From positions 186,001 through 250,000 of the forward strand of contig NZ_JAMGZK010000054.1 in NCBI RefSeq assembly GCF_025564065.1: 64,000 bases of DNA, written 5' to 3'. Positions 39,019 to 48,797 of this stretch are shown piece after piece. A model generated the notes under the pieces. The model saw nothing but the letters and a program-made list of their open reading frames with translations. It was not told where the DNA came from and did not search any database. Made by a program: the position numbers and the translations under genes. How positions within the stretch are numbered: position 1 is the stretch's first letter; each line of letters starts with the position of its first letter. The DNA is from Silvania hatchlandensis (GTDB taxonomy: Bacteria; Pseudomonadota; Gammaproteobacteria; Enterobacterales; Enterobacteriaceae).

Positions 39019-40550
39019 AAATTCGTTCACAAGTCGGCATGGTGCTGAATCTGGATAAATGCATCGGCTGTCATACCTGCTCAGTCACCTGTAAAAACGT
39101 CTGGACCAGCCGTGAAGGTATGGAATATGCGTGGTTCAACAACGTTGAGAGCAAGCCAGGCGTAGGCTTCCCGAACGACTGGGAAAACCAGGAGAAGTGG
39201 AAGGGCGGCTGGATCCGTAAGATCAACGGCAAACTGGTACCGCGCATGGGTAACAAAGCGCTGCTGCTGGGTAAAATCTTCGCTAACCCGCATCTGCCGG
39301 GCATCGACGATTACTACGAGCCGTTTGACTTCGACTACCAGAACCTGCACAACGCACCGGAAAGCAAACACCAGCCGATCGCCCGTCCGCGCTCGCTGAT
39401 CACCGGCCAGCGGATGGACAAAATTACCAGCGGTCCTAACTGGGAAGAGATTCTGGGCGGCGAGTTTGAAAAACGCGCCAAAGACCAGAACTTCCAGAAT
39501 ATGCAGAAGGCGATGTACGGTCAGTTTGAAAACACCTTCATGATGTATATGCCGCGCCTGTGCGAACACTGCCTGAACCCGGCATGTGTGGCGACCTGCC
39601 CGAGCGGTGCCATCTATAAGCGTGAAGAAGACGGCATCGTGCTGATCGACCAGGACAAGTGCCGCGGCTGGCGCATGTGCATTACCGGTTGCCCGTACAA
39701 AAAGATCTACTTTAACTGGAAGAGCGGCAAGTCCGAGAAGTGCATCTTCTGCTATCCGCGTATCGAAGCAGGTATGCCAACCGTCTGTTCCGAAAGCTGC
39801 GTGGGCCGTATCCGCTACCTCGGCGTGCTGCTGTACGACGCAGACGCGATTGAGACTGCGGCAAGCACCGAGAACGAGAAAGATCTGTATCAGCGTCAGC
39901 TGGACGTGTTCCTCGATCCGAACGATCCAAAAGTGATTGAGCAGGCGCTGGCCGATGGCGTTCCGCAGAGCGTAATTGACGCCGCCCAGCAGTCGCCGGT
40001 CTACAAAATGGCGATGGACTGGAAGCTGGCGCTGCCGCTGCACCCGGAATACCGCACCCTGCCAATGGTCTGGTATGTGCCACCTCTGTCACCGATTCAG
40101 TCCGCAGCCGATGCGGGTGAACTGGGCAGCAACGGCATTCTGCCGGACGTGGACAGCCTGCGTATCCCGGTTCAGTACCTGGCGAACCTGCTCACCGCAG
40201 GTGACACCCAGCCGGTACTGCTGGCGTTGAAACGTATGCTGGCGATGCGCCACTTCAAACGTGCGGAAACCGTTGACGGCGTCATCGACACCCGCGCGCT
40301 GGAAGAAGTGGGCCTGAGCGAAGCTCAGGCGCAGGAGATGTACCGTTACCTGGCGATTGCCAACTACGAAGATCGTTTCGTGGTGCCAAGCAGCCACCGT
40401 GAGCAGGCGCGTGAAGCCTTCCCGGAAAAAAGCGGTTGCGGCTTCACCTTCGGTGACGGTTGCCACGGTTCAGACAGCAAATTCAACCTGTTCAACAGCC
40501 GTCGCATTGACGCGATGGATGTGACCAGCAAAACGGAGCCGCACCAATGA
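39015..40550 (+). CDS. narH: Respiratory nitrate reductase beta subunit NarH
   Basis: NarH is the 511-residue iron-sulfur subunit passing electrons from NarI to NarG. The first cluster motif is CIGCHTCSVTC. The middle cluster set includes CEHCLNPACVATCP and CRGWRMCITGCP. Here tryptophan replaces the expected second cysteine and makes the [3Fe-4S] centre, as in E. coli. Further cysteines are in CIFCYPR and CSESC. It overlaps narG and narJ by four bases at either end. Confidence 0.98.
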   Translation: MKIRSQVGMVLNLDKCIGCHTCSVTCKNVWTSREGMEYAWFNNVESKPGVGFPNDWENQEKWKGGWIRKINGKLVPRMGNKALLLGKIFANPHLPGIDDYYEPFDFDYQNLHNAPESKHQPIARPRSLITGQRMDKITSGPNWEEILGGEFEKRAKDQNFQNMQKAMYGQFENTFMMYMPRLCEHCLNPACVATCPSGAIYKREEDGIVLIDQDKCRGWRMCITGCPYKKIYFNWKSGKSEKCIFCYPRIEAGMPTVCSESCVGRIRYLGVLLYDADAIETAASTENEKDLYQRQLDVFLDPNDPKVIEQALADGVPQSVIDAAQQSPVYKMAMDWKLALPLHPEYRTLPMVWYVPPLSPIQSAADAGELGSNGILPDVDSLRIPVQYLANLLTAGDTQPVLLALKRMLAMRHFKRAETVDGVIDTRALEEVGLSEAQAQEMYRYLAIANYEDRFVVPSSHREQAREAFPEKSGCGFTFGDGCHGSDSKFNLFNSRRIDAMDVTSKTEPHQ

Positions 40551-41257
40551 TTGAACTTGTCATTGTTTCGCGTCTGCTCGAGTACCCGGATGCTGCGCTT
40601 GTGCAGCATCAACAGGAACTTTTCGATGCACTCGCGTCATCTGAAAACCTGGATAAAGAGGATGCCCAGATGCTGGGCGTTTTCCTCCGCGACCTGTTAG
40701 CCCGCGATCTGCTGGATGCGCAGTCTGACTACAGTCAGCTGTTTGACCGCGGCCGCGCCACCTCACTGCTGCTGTTTGAGCACGTGCATGGTGAATCCCG
40801 CGACCGGGGCCAGGCGATGGTCGATCTGATGAACCAGTACGAGCAGCAAGGCCTCCAGCTCGACAGCCGCGAGCTGCCGGATCATCTGCCGCTGTATCTG
40901 GAGTATCTGGCGCAGCTGCCAAAAGACGAGGCGCTGGGCGGTCTGCAGGATATCGCCCCGATTCTGGCGTTGCTCAGTGCGCGTCTGCAACAGCGTGAAA
41001 GCCGCTACGCGGTGCTGTTCGATCTGCTGGTGAAACTCGCCAAAGCGGCCATCGACAGTGAGAAAGTGGCGGCGAAAATCGCGGATGAAGCTCGCGATGA
41101 CACACCGCAGGCGCTGGATGCGGTCTGGGAAGAAGAGCAGGTTAAGTTCTTTGCCGACGAGAGCTGCGGCGAGTCGGAGATCTCCGCTCACCAGCGTCGT
41201 TTTGCCGGAGCCGTTGCCCCGCAATATTTGAATATCTCTAACGGAGGACAGCAATAA
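40547..41257 (+). CDS. narJ: Nitrate reductase assembly chaperone NarJ
   Basis: This 236-residue soluble all-helical TorD/NarJ-family chaperone binds apo-NarG, helps insert the molybdenum cofactor and proximal cluster, and holds the complex until NarI is ready. It is not part of the final enzyme. The N-terminal [15 protein letters not shown] and the acidic C-terminal tail are family-like. Its stop shares its last base with the narI start, so the operon is tightly coupled. Confidence 0.97.
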   Translation: MIELVIVSRLLEYPDAALVQHQQELFDALASSENLDKEDAQMLGVFLRDLLARDLLDAQSDYSQLFDRGRATSLLLFEHVHGESRDRGQAMVDLMNQYEQQGLQLDSRELPDHLPLYLEYLAQLPKDEALGGLQDIAPILALLSARLQQRESRYAVLFDLLVKLAKAAIDSEKVAAKIADEARDDTPQALDAVWEEEQVKFFADESCGESEISAHQRRFAGAVAPQYLNISNGGQQ

Positions 41258-41934
41258 TGCACTTCCTGAATATGTTCTTCTTTGATATCTACCCGTACAT
41301 TGCGGGCTCGGTATTCCTCGTCGGCAGCTGGCTGCGCTATGACTACGGTCAGTACACCTGGCGCGCAGGCTCCAGCCAGATGCTGGATCGTAAAGGGATG
41401 AACCTGGCGTCCAACCTGTTCCACATCGGGATTCTGGGTATTTTCGCCGGGCACTTCCTCGGGATGCTGACTCCGCACTGGATGTATGAATCCTTCCTGC
41501 CGATGGACGTGAAGCAGAAGATGGCGATGATCATGGGCGGTGCCAGCGGCGTGATGTGCCTCGTCGGCGGATTACTTCTGCTGAAGCGTCGTCTGTTCAG
41601 CCCGCGCGTGCGAGCGACCACCACCGGGGCTGATATTCTGATCCTCACCCTGCTGATGGTGCAGTGTGCGCTGGGTCTGCTGACCATTCCGTTCTCCGCC
41701 CAGCATATGGACGGCAGCGAAATGCTGAAGCTGGTAGGGTGGGCGCAGTCCGTGGTCACTTTCCACGGCGGCGCGTCAGCGCATCTGGACGGCGTAGCGT
41801 TTATCTTCCGCATGCACCTGGTGCTTGGGATGACGCTGTTCCTGCTGTTCCCGTTCTCCCGCCTGGTGCATATCTGGAGCGCGCCGGTGGAGTACCTGAC
41901 GCGCAAATACCAGATTGTGCGTGCGCGTCGCTAA
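41257..41934 (+). CDS. narI: Respiratory nitrate reductase gamma subunit NarI
   Basis: This 225-residue cytochrome b subunit anchors NarGH and oxidises quinol. It has five membrane helices. The two b hemes are held by His56 and His66 ([15 protein letters not shown]) and by two C-terminal histidines in FRMHLVLGM and RLVHIWS. Last gene of narGHJI, followed by a strong terminator 20 bp downstream. Confidence 0.98.
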   Translation: MHFLNMFFFDIYPYIAGSVFLVGSWLRYDYGQYTWRAGSSQMLDRKGMNLASNLFHIGILGIFAGHFLGMLTPHWMYESFLPMDVKQKMAMIMGGASGVMCLVGGLLLLKRRLFSPRVRATTTGADILILTLLMVQCALGLLTIPFSAQHMDGSEMLKLVGWAQSVVTFHGGASAHLDGVAFIFRMHLVLGMTLFLLFPFSRLVHIWSAPVEYLTRKYQIVRARR

Positions 41935-41935
41935 G

Positions 41936-42829
41936 TTACGCTTGTTTGATTCCAACCCCGCCTTCGCGGGGTTTTTTTTCGCCCCAGCCCAGGTTGTTGC
42001 CCGCCGCGGCGAACAGGATCAGCAGGCCGCCTGCAAACTGGGTGGCATTGAGCGAATGGCCAAACACCAGGTTATCGACAATTAGCGCAATTACCGGATA
42101 GATAAATGACAGGGAGCCGGTAATGGGCGTCGGCAGTTTCTGAATCGCACTGTACAGCAGCTGATACATGATGCCGGTGTGGACAATGCCCAGCGTCAGC
42201 AGGATCCCCCACGGGAAATCGGCGGAGAAGACCGGCCTGTGCGCCAGCGGCAGCAGCATCACGATCCCGGTCAGCACCTGAATAAAGGCAATATGCTGTG
42301 GGGCCAGAGATTTTAGCTGGCGAGTAATAATGGCGGTTAACGCATAGAAGAACGCTGCGCCGAGGGCGAGGGCAATTCCGGTCAGCCAGCCGTCAGCGTG
42401 CCCCTGAGTCAGCTCGCTGGAGAGTAAAATCACCACCCCGGCAAACGCCAGCGCCAGCCAACCCCATTTCACCACACTGACCCGTTCCCCCAGCAGCATC
42501 CCCATCAGCACCAGCATAAACGGCTGGGTGTTATAGACCACCGTGGAGAGGCCGATAGAGATGCGCTCGAAGGCGGCGAACAGCAGCAGCCAGTTGATCA
42601 CCAGCGCCACGCCGCCCAGCACGGCTAATCCCAGCGTCACGCGGGTAAGCGGGCTAAAGGGCTGTTTGCTCAGGCGGATAAAGATGAAGAGCGCGATGGC
42701 GCCAATCAGACAGCGCCAGAACACGACGTCGGTCACCGGCAGGCCGGAGAGCAACACAAAGGCCCCAATGGAGCCAGAAATCAGCATCGCCAGACACATC
42801 TGCCAGACGCCTTGTTGAAGTTCACGCAT
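41936..42829 (-). CDS. EamA/DMT-family transporter
   Basis: This 297-residue inner-membrane protein has ten hydrophobic segments arranged as two EamA repeats (about 8-135 and 150-285), the drug/metabolite transporter fold of YddG, RhaT and RhtA. The substrate cannot be read from sequence; amino-acid or metabolite export is the common theme. A perfect ribosome site, AGGAGG, lies six bases before the ATG at 42829. A divergent Lrp-type regulator begins 109 bp away, suggesting local control. The pair is absent between narI and tyrV in E. coli. It ends in a short basic tail overlapping the narI terminator. Confidence 0.9.
   Translation of the reverse strand: MRELQQGVWQMCLAMLISGSIGAFVLLSGLPVTDVVFWRCLIGAIALFIFIRLSKQPFSPLTRVTLGLAVLGGVALVINWLLLFAAFERISIGLSTVVYNTQPFMLVLMGMLLGERVSVVKWGWLALAFAGVVILLSSELTQGHADGWLTGIALALGAAFFYALTAIITRQLKSLAPQHIAFIQVLTGIVMLLPLAHRPVFSADFPWGILLTLGIVHTGIMYQLLYSAIQKLPTPITGSLSFIYPVIALIVDNLVFGHSLNATQFAGGLLILFAAAGNNLGWGEKKPREGGVGIKQA
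41954..41979. terminator. Bidirectional terminator narI / EamA gene
   Basis: AACCCCGC, a CTTC loop and GCGGGGTT are followed by eight T, so narGHJI stops here. The same hairpin lies inside the last codons of the converging EamA gene (stop at 41936), where it encodes part of the KKPREGGVG tail. Confidence 0.92.
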
Positions 42830-42937
42830 CACACACCTCCTGATTAATGCCCATTATTGTCGAAAAATCCTGTCTGGTTTTACAGGGCTGATCTAAGGTA
42901 ACAGATGTGTTTGGCTTTTATAAATTAGGTGAATGCG

Positions 42938-43381
42938 ATGGATTACCTTATCGATGAGATCGACCGCCAGATTTTGGCCTGCCTGGTGGAGGATGCGCGG
43001 ATGTCTTTAAAGGTGCTAAGCGGCCGGGTGGGACTCACCTCGCCCAGCACGGCAGAGCGTTTAAAAAGGCTGGAGGAGCGGGGCGTTATTCAGGGGTACA
43101 GCGCCCGGGTAAACCTGGCGGCGTTAGGTTACACCCTGCAGGCGTTGGTCCGTGTGCGGCCGTTGCCGGGGTTGTTGCACAAGGTGGATAGCTACATTCA
43201 GGCGATGCCGGAGTGTATTGAGAGCGACAAAGTGACCGGGGAGGACTGTTTCGTTATCCGGCTGGTGGTGCGATCTATTGAGCAACTGGATACGTTGCTG
43301 GACGGGCTGGCAGAGCATGCCCAGTGCAATACGTCGATAGTAAAGAGTTCGCCAGTGAAGCGCCGGTTGCCACCGATGTAG
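42938..43381 (+). CDS. Lrp/AsnC-family transcriptional regulator
   Basis: This 147-residue protein has an N-terminal AsnC helix-turn-helix, residues 1-60 (DEIDRQILACLVEDARMSLKVLSGRVGLT...RLKRLEERGVI). The C-terminal RAM-type effector-binding domain is at about 65-140 and is used by Lrp relatives to bind amino acids and form octamers. The ATG at 42938 has AGGTGA six bases upstream; a GTG at 42929 is the alternative. It is divergent from the EamA transporter, and by the usual pattern it probably regulates that gene. The ligand is unknown. Confidence 0.9.
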   Translation: MDYLIDEIDRQILACLVEDARMSLKVLSGRVGLTSPSTAERLKRLEERGVIQGYSARVNLAALGYTLQALVRVRPLPGLLHKVDSYIQAMPECIESDKVTGEDCFVIRLVVRSIEQLDTLLDGLAEHAQCNTSIVKSSPVKRRLPPM

Positions 43382-43478
43382 TGGGGTGTCGCCAGGTGCG
43401 GTTTTGATGTGCTTCTCGTTCTTCCATGCATCACAAGACGATAAGGCAATGTGCTCGTTTGAGAGTGGGTGCGCTAAG

Positions 43479-43650
43479 GAAGTGATGGTGGTGGGGGAAG
43501 GATTACTCGGCTGCGCCTCGCCCTTCGGGTCGTTGCCTGCGGCAACGCTTTCTCGCTACGCTCGAATCGAACCTTAGTCGAAGCTTCTCATCCTTCCCCG
43601 CATGGGCAGAATATGAGGAAAACAGGTTCTATATATGAGTGTGCCAGTCA
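43479..43650 (-). repeat. tyrT-type repeat unit (rtT-like), one copy
   Basis: A 26-base stretch at 43479-43504 recurs exactly at 43651-43676, 172 bp away. It contains the terminal 19 bases of tRNA-Tyr on the minus strand. E. coli tyrT has similar units of about 178 bp, also beginning with the last 19 tRNA bases and present in about three copies. Here there is one unit. It includes the hairpin CGTTGCC/GGCAACG at 43531-43547, which may help end the tRNA transcript. No coding potential is convincing. Confidence 0.75.
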
Positions 43651-43657
43651 GAAGTGA

Positions 43658-43742
<85 letters not shown>

Positions 43743-43777
43743 AGGGGTAATTCAAATTTTGAGGTAAAGCTTAGAGA

Positions 43778-43862
<85 letters not shown>

Positions 43863-43910
43863 ACGGGGTAATGCTTTTACTGGCCTGCTTCCTTGGGGGA
43901 AGCGGGGCGC

Positions 43911-43938
43911 ATCATATCAAATGACGCGCCCCTGTAAA
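43911..43938 (-). promoter_or_regulatory. tyrT stable-RNA promoter
   Basis: On the minus strand -35 TTTACA (43933-43938) and -10 TATGAT (43911-43916) are 16 bp apart. A G+C-rich discriminator (GCGCCCCGC) follows. This is nearly the E. coli tyrT promoter, a classical stringently controlled, Fis-activated promoter. Confidence 0.93.
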
Positions 43939-44018
43939 GACTTCCTTTGCGAAAATGAATCGTTTGCCTGAATTTTATCCGGAAAGATGTAAAGCTAATC
44001 AATTCATTGCGTGAAGGA

Positions 44019-44861
44019 TTAAAGAATAATCGTTCTGTTACCGTAGACGAAGACGCGCTGTGCAAGGACCTGATAGAGCGCACGGCTCAGGACGTTTTTC
44101 TCGACGTCGCGCCCGGCACGCATCATGTCTTCCGCTGTGTAGGTATGATCGACATGAATCACGTCCTGCATGATGATCGGGCCTTCATCCAGATTGTCAT
44201 TCACGTAGTGCGCCGTTGCACCGATGATCTTCACGCCGCGCTCGTACGCCTGGTGATAAGGGCGTGCACCGATAAACGCCGGTAAGAACGAGTGGTGAAT
44301 ATTGATGATTTTATTCGGGAAGCGGGAGACGAATGTCGGCGTGAGAACGCGCATGTATTTTGCCAGCACCACATAATCCGGGTTATGAGCTTCGATAGCC
44401 TGCGCCATCAACGTGTCGTGCTCTTCGCGGGTATGACCTTCGTGGCTGACCAGCTCAAATGGAATATCGAAACGCTCAACCAGCGTGCGCAGGGTATCGT
44501 GATTACCAATAACGGCGGCAATGTCCACATCCAGACCGCCATAGTTGGCTTTCATCAGCAGATCGCCCAGGCAGTGCGCCTCTTTGGTGACCAGAATCAC
44601 CACCCGACGACGACCGGCTGGCGTCAGCTCACGCACAGAACCTTCCGGCAGCGCGCCGTCCAGGTCGGCCAGCAGCGTCGCATCGTTGAAAATGCCTTCT
44701 AGCTCGGTGCGCATAAAGAAGCGGCCGGTGCGGTGATCAACAAACTCGTTGTTCTGCACAATGTTCAGTTCATGCTTGTAGCAAATATTGGTAATACGGG
44801 CGATAAGCCCTTTCTGATCGGGACAAATGGTGCGCAGCACTTTGCGTTGTGTTGATTGCAT
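44019..44861 (-). CDS. purU: Formyltetrahydrofolate deformylase PurU
   Basis: PurU hydrolyses 10-formyltetrahydrofolate to formate and tetrahydrofolate, supplying formate for PurT and balancing one-carbon units. The 280-residue protein has an N-terminal ACT domain (about 8-85), the site of methionine and glycine control in E. coli. A formyltransferase-fold catalytic domain carries INIHHSFLPAFIGARPY and a downstream aspartate (VNDNLDEGPII). Length and sequence match E. coli. Confidence 0.98.
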   Translation of the reverse strand: MQSTQRKVLRTICPDQKGLIARITNICYKHELNIVQNNEFVDHRTGRFFMRTELEGIFNDATLLADLDGALPEGSVRELTPAGRRRVVILVTKEAHCLGDLLMKANYGGLDVDIAAVIGNHDTLRTLVERFDIPFELVSHEGHTREEHDTLMAQAIEAHNPDYVVLAKYMRVLTPTFVSRFPNKIINIHHSFLPAFIGARPYHQAYERGVKIIGATAHYVNDNLDEGPIIMQDVIHVDHTYTAEDMMRAGRDVEKNVLSRALYQVLAQRVFVYGNRTIIL

Positions 44862-44909
44862 TGCCGGGAAATCCTGTTAGGTGTTTGCTGGAACGGTGTT
44901 TGTCAGGCG

Positions 44910-45368
44910 CTATTGCCCGCAACACTTTTTAAATTTTTTACCTGAACCGCAGGGGCAGGGGTCATTACGACCAAACTGCGGACGAGTACCGTCAATATAG
45001 TACCACTGTCCGCCCTCCTTTAAGAAACGGGAGCGCTCGATTATCGCACCGGCTTTGCCTTGTTCCATAAAGCGCGCGACAAAGCTGACGAACCCTTCGT
45101 TCTCATCGCGTCCTGGTGCCGTTTCATATTGGGTCAATCCTGCCCAGGTCGTATTGGCGAAACCGGCTTCAATTTCCTGACGAAAATCAGCGGCGTGGCA
45201 CGACGGATGCCAGGTCTTAATAAGGTAGTCTGCGTCACGCGTCACAAAAGCAGCATATCGGGAGCGCATAAGGGATGACGGGTCCGGCACTACCTGCTCG
45301 CCAGTAAGATATCGCTGACAACATAGGCTATACTCGAGTGCGCTACCGCAGGGACAGAGTTGAGACAC
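44910..45368 (-). CDS. ychJ: SEC-C motif protein YchJ
   Basis: This 152-residue protein has zinc-binding SEC-C motifs at both ends: [13 protein letters not shown] at the N-terminus and [17 protein letters not shown] at the C-terminus. The YchJ middle domain (NTF2-like, [15 protein letters not shown]) lies between. It matches E. coli YchJ; function is not established. It sits 48 bp downstream of purU on the same strand and is divergent from rssA. Confidence 0.94.
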   Translation of the reverse strand: MSQLCPCGSALEYSLCCQRYLTGEQVVPDPSSLMRSRYAAFVTRDADYLIKTWHPSCHAADFRQEIEAGFANTTWAGLTQYETAPGRDENEGFVSFVARFMEQGKAGAIIERSRFLKEGGQWYYIDGTRPQFGRNDPCPCGSGKKFKKCCGQ

Positions 45369-45475
45369 GATACTCTCTTTCCTGAAACGTAAAATGAATG
45401 ATGGGGTAGCACCATGTTAACTGAGCGGTTGCAATGACGCTATGCCAGGAATCCAGGGGACGTTAAAAAGGGCTA

Positions 45476-46378
45476 ATGAGAAAGGTTAAAATTGGACTGG
45501 CATTGGGCTCAGGTGCAGCCCGGGGCTGGTCGCACATCGGTGTTATTAACGCCTTACAACGTCTTGGTATCGAAATTGATATTGTCGCAGGGTGTTCAAT
45601 CGGGTCGCTGGTCGGCGCTGCCTATTCCTGCGGCAAACTTCCCGAGCTGGAAACCTGGGTGCGATCCTTCAGCTACTGGGATGTTCTGCGCTTGATGGAC
45701 TTCTCCTGGCAACGCGGCGGGCTTTTGCGCGGTGAGCGCGTCTTTAACCGCTTCCGCCAGGTGATGCCCCTGTCCGAATTTTCCAGCTGCCAGATGCCCT
45801 TTGGCGCCGTTGCCACTAACCTCAGTACCGGCCGCGAACTTTGGTTCACCGAAGGCGATCTCCATCTTGCCGTTCGCGCCTCGTGCAGCATGCCGGGCTT
45901 AATGGCGCCGGTTCCCCATAACGGCTACTGGCTGGTCGACGGCGGCGTCGTCAATCCTATTCCCGTCTCGTTGACCCGTGCAATGGGTGCCGATATCGTG
46001 ATTGCTGTCGATTTGCAGCATGACGCCCATCTGATGCAGCACGATCTCATGCCAGTAAATACCCATTCAGAAGATGCCGGGCTTGATGAACTCGCCTGGC
46101 ATGAACGCCTGCGCGAGCGGATTAGCCGGGCCACGGCGCGCAAGCTGGTCGCTGCGCCGACCGCCCTGGAAATCATGACCACCTCGATTCAGGTTCTGGA
46201 AAACCGCCTGAAGCGTAATCGGATGGCGGGTGACCCGCCGGATATTTTGATCCAACCTTTTTGTCCGCAAATTTCAACGCTTGATTTCCACCGTGCAGAA
46301 GCGGCTATTTCCGCAGGCGCGCAGGCTGTCGAAAAGAAAATGGATGAATTGTTACCTTTGGTGCGGGCTACTGCCTGA
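45476..46378 (+). CDS. rssA: Patatin-like phospholipase family protein RssA
   Basis: This 300-residue patatin-fold protein has the oxyanion loop GSGAARG, the nucleophile elbow GCSIGS (Ser41) and the catalytic aspartate in DGGVVNP. These form a Ser-Asp dyad, so it is probably an active lipid hydrolase, although the substrate is unproven. It precedes rssB as in E. coli. A 90-bp gap separates the two and likely includes a separate rssB promoter. Confidence 0.95.
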   Translation: MRKVKIGLALGSGAARGWSHIGVINALQRLGIEIDIVAGCSIGSLVGAAYSCGKLPELETWVRSFSYWDVLRLMDFSWQRGGLLRGERVFNRFRQVMPLSEFSSCQMPFGAVATNLSTGRELWFTEGDLHLAVRASCSMPGLMAPVPHNGYWLVDGGVVNPIPVSLTRAMGADIVIAVDLQHDAHLMQHDLMPVNTHSEDAGLDELAWHERLRERISRATARKLVAAPTALEIMTTSIQVLENRLKRNRMAGDPPDILIQPFCPQISTLDFHRAEAAISAGAQAVEKKMDELLPLVRATA

Positions 46379-46468
46379 ACACCGTTTTTGAAGACTTCAG
46401 CAAAATCTGACAGGCGCTAGTACCGATAGCATGCCACTATTTATTTACTGTCAGCCCCGGGAGAGACC

Positions 46469-47482
46469 ATGACGCAGCCATTAGCCGGAAAACAAATTTT
46501 GATTGTCGAAGACGAGCCTGTTTTCCGCTCGCTACTGGATTCATGGCTGTCATCGTTGGGGGCAACAACTTCGCTGGCCAATGATGGCCTCGAGGCGCTG
46601 GAGAAACTCGCCAGAATCACCCCTGATCTGATGATCTGCGACATTGCGATGCCGCGCATGAATGGTTTGAAGCTGGTGGAGCATTTGCGCAATGCCGGCG
46701 ATCAGATCCCGATTCTGATTATCTCCGCCACCGAAAATATGGCCGATATCGCCAAAGCGCTGCGCCTGGGGGTGCAGGATGTTCTGCTCAAGCCGGTGAA
46801 AGATCTTAATCGCCTGCGTGAAACCGTGCTGGCTTGCCTGTATCCCAATATGTTCAACTCGCGCGTTGAGGAAGAGGAGCGTCTCTTCCAGGACTGGGAT
46901 GCGTTAGTCAATAATCCCTCTGCTGCGGCAAAGCTGCTGCAGGAGTTGCAGCCGCCGGTTCAGCAGACCCTCTCCGATTGCCGGATTAATTACCGCCAAC
47001 TGGTGGCGGCAGATCAGTCCGGTCTGGTGCTGGATATCGCGCCGTTATCCGATCATGATTTGGCCTTTTATTGTCTGGATGTCACCCGCGCGGGCGATAA
47101 TGGCGTCCTGGCGGCGTTATTACTGCGCGCGCTGTTTAATGGCTTACTCCAGGAGCAACTTTCTCACCAGGGTCAACGTCTGCCGGAGTTAGGCAGTTTG
47201 CTTAAACAGGTTAATCAGTTACTGCGCCAGGCAAATTTACCGGGTCAATTTCCCCTCTTGGTGGGTTATTACCACAGCGGTTTAAAAAACCTGGTGCTGG
47301 TGTCGGCCGGACTGAATGCCACCCTTAATACCGGCGAACATCATATACAGGTGAGTAACGGCGTTCCGTTAGGGACGTTGGGTAATACTTATCTCAATCA
47401 AATAAGCCACCGCTGCCCCTCCTGGCAATGCCAAATTTGGGGGGCAGGCGGGCGGCTGCGCTTAATGTTGTCCACGGAATAA
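46469..47482 (+). CDS. rssB: RpoS proteolysis adaptor RssB
   Basis: RssB binds the stationary-phase sigma factor RpoS and hands it to ClpXP. The 337-residue protein has an N-terminal receiver domain with Asp58 (LMICDIAMPRMNG) and a C-terminal PP2C-like pseudophosphatase domain from about residue 150. Phosphorylation increases RpoS binding; Ira anti-adaptors block it in E. coli. GGGAGAG precedes the ATG. Confidence 0.97.
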   Translation: MTQPLAGKQILIVEDEPVFRSLLDSWLSSLGATTSLANDGLEALEKLARITPDLMICDIAMPRMNGLKLVEHLRNAGDQIPILIISATENMADIAKALRLGVQDVLLKPVKDLNRLRETVLACLYPNMFNSRVEEEERLFQDWDALVNNPSAAAKLLQELQPPVQQTLSDCRINYRQLVAADQSGLVLDIAPLSDHDLAFYCLDVTRAGDNGVLAALLLRALFNGLLQEQLSHQGQRLPELGSLLKQVNQLLRQANLPGQFPLLVGYYHSGLKNLVLVSAGLNATLNTGEHHIQVSNGVPLGTLGNTYLNQISHRCPSWQCQIWGAGGRLRLMLSTE

Positions 47483-47682
47483 TCAGTTGGAATTTAAACG
47501 GTAGATAGCTTTACCGTCGTTTCGAAGGCAGTGCTACTATCACTGCCAGTTTCAGTCGTATTTATCCTAATTAAACGGTAGCGCGTCCTTTTCAGACCCG
47601 GACTTCATCCTGAGACTGATATACTAAACGCGTTATTAATGCAGACTAAAGTTCAAAACGTGAACAGTTCAGGAGAGTTTCA

Positions 47683-48591
47683 ATGGCTGCCCTAAATTCG
47701 AAAGTGACAAAGGCCGTTATCCCGGTAGCAGGATTGGGAACCAGGATGTTGCCCGCAACCAAGGCAATTCCGAAAGAGATGCTGCCGCTCGTTGATAAGC
47801 CATTAATCCAGTATGTCGTCAACGAATGTATTGCCGCTGGCATTACGGAAATTGTGCTGGTAACGCATTCATCCAAAAACTCTATCGAAAACCATTTCGA
47901 TACCAGTTTCGAACTGGAAGCGATGCTGGAAAAACGCGTTAAGCGTCAACTTCTGCAGGAAGTGCAATCTATTTGCCCACCGCACGTGACTATTATGCAG
48001 GTTCGCCAGGGTCTGGCAAAAGGCCTGGGTCACGCCGTGCTGTGCGCGCATCCGGTTGTGGGTAATGAACCTGTCGCGGTTATTTTACCTGACGTTATTC
48101 TCGACGAATTTGAATCAGATTTGTCCCAGGATAACCTGGCCGATATGATTAAACGCTTCGATGACACCGGCAGCAGCCAGATTATGGTTGAACCGGTAGA
48201 AGACGTAACCGCCTACGGCGTGGTCGATTGCAAAGGCGTTGGCATGAACCCGGGTGACAGCGTGCCAATGGTTGGCGTGGTCGAGAAGCCTAAAGCCGAC
48301 GTAGCCCCGTCTAATCTGGCCGTGGTAGGGCGCTATGTCCTGAGCGCAGAGATTTGGCCGCTGCTGGCAAAAACCCCTCCAGGCGCTGGCGATGAAATCC
48401 AGCTGACCGATGCTATCGACATGCTGATCGAAAAAGAGACCGTTGAAGCCTACCACATGAAAGGTAAGAGCCACGACTGCGGTAATAAACTCGGTTACAT
48501 GCAGGCATTCGTTGAATATGGTGTTCGCCACCAGACGCTGGGTGAAGAATTTAAAGTGTGGCTGAAAGAGACGCTGGACATTAAAAACTAA
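47683..48591 (+). CDS. galU: UTP-glucose-1-phosphate uridylyltransferase
   Basis: GalU makes UDP-glucose for lipopolysaccharide, osmoprotectant glucans, trehalose and galactose use. The 302-residue protein has the nucleotide-binding motif [22 protein letters not shown] near the N-terminus, the [10 protein letters not shown] sugar-binding segment and the EKP motif ([12 protein letters not shown]). A good ribosome site (AGGAGA) precedes the ATG. The gene stands alone and ends in a terminator. Confidence 0.98.
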   Translation: MAALNSKVTKAVIPVAGLGTRMLPATKAIPKEMLPLVDKPLIQYVVNECIAAGITEIVLVTHSSKNSIENHFDTSFELEAMLEKRVKRQLLQEVQSICPPHVTIMQVRQGLAKGLGHAVLCAHPVVGNEPVAVILPDVILDEFESDLSQDNLADMIKRFDDTGSSQIMVEPVEDVTAYGVVDCKGVGMNPGDSVPMVGVVEKPKADVAPSNLAVVGRYVLSAEIWPLLAKTPPGAGDEIQLTDAIDMLIEKETVEAYHMKGKSHDCGNKLGYMQAFVEYGVRHQTLGEEFKVWLKETLDIKN

Positions 48592-48613
48592 GCCTCTGTT
48601 CAGGCGTTAAACG

Positions 48614-48647
48614 AAACCGGTGAAGCCTTGCGACGCCGGTTTTTTTA
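48614..48647 (+). terminator. Terminator after galU
   Basis: AAACCGG (48614-48620) pairs with CCGGTTT, and a T run follows. It lies about 22 bp after the galU stop. The loop of roughly 15 bases is longer than usual. Confidence 0.75.
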
Positions 48648-48752
48648 TGGTTGTGGAACACCATGCGCTCAAGGGTAAAGGCAGATACAGGGTGGGAGGA
48701 GAGATAATATGACAGTATGTAACGGAATGTCACACTGTATAAAATGCAGGCA

Positions 48753-48782
48753 TAAAAAATCCCGCATTAAGCGGGATTTTTC
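48753..48782. terminator. Terminator downstream of hns
   Basis: AAAATCCCGC, an ATTAA loop and GCGGGATTTT. A and T runs on both flanks let it serve the minus-strand hns transcript, whose stop lies 16 bp away, and also plus-strand read-through from galU. Confidence 0.9.
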
Positions 48783-48797
48783 AGTAAATATTCTGGT

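Noticed and set aside
47496-47517. ACGGTA/TACCGT repeat after rssB as a terminator
   Set aside because: Short stem and no clean T run; too weak to call.
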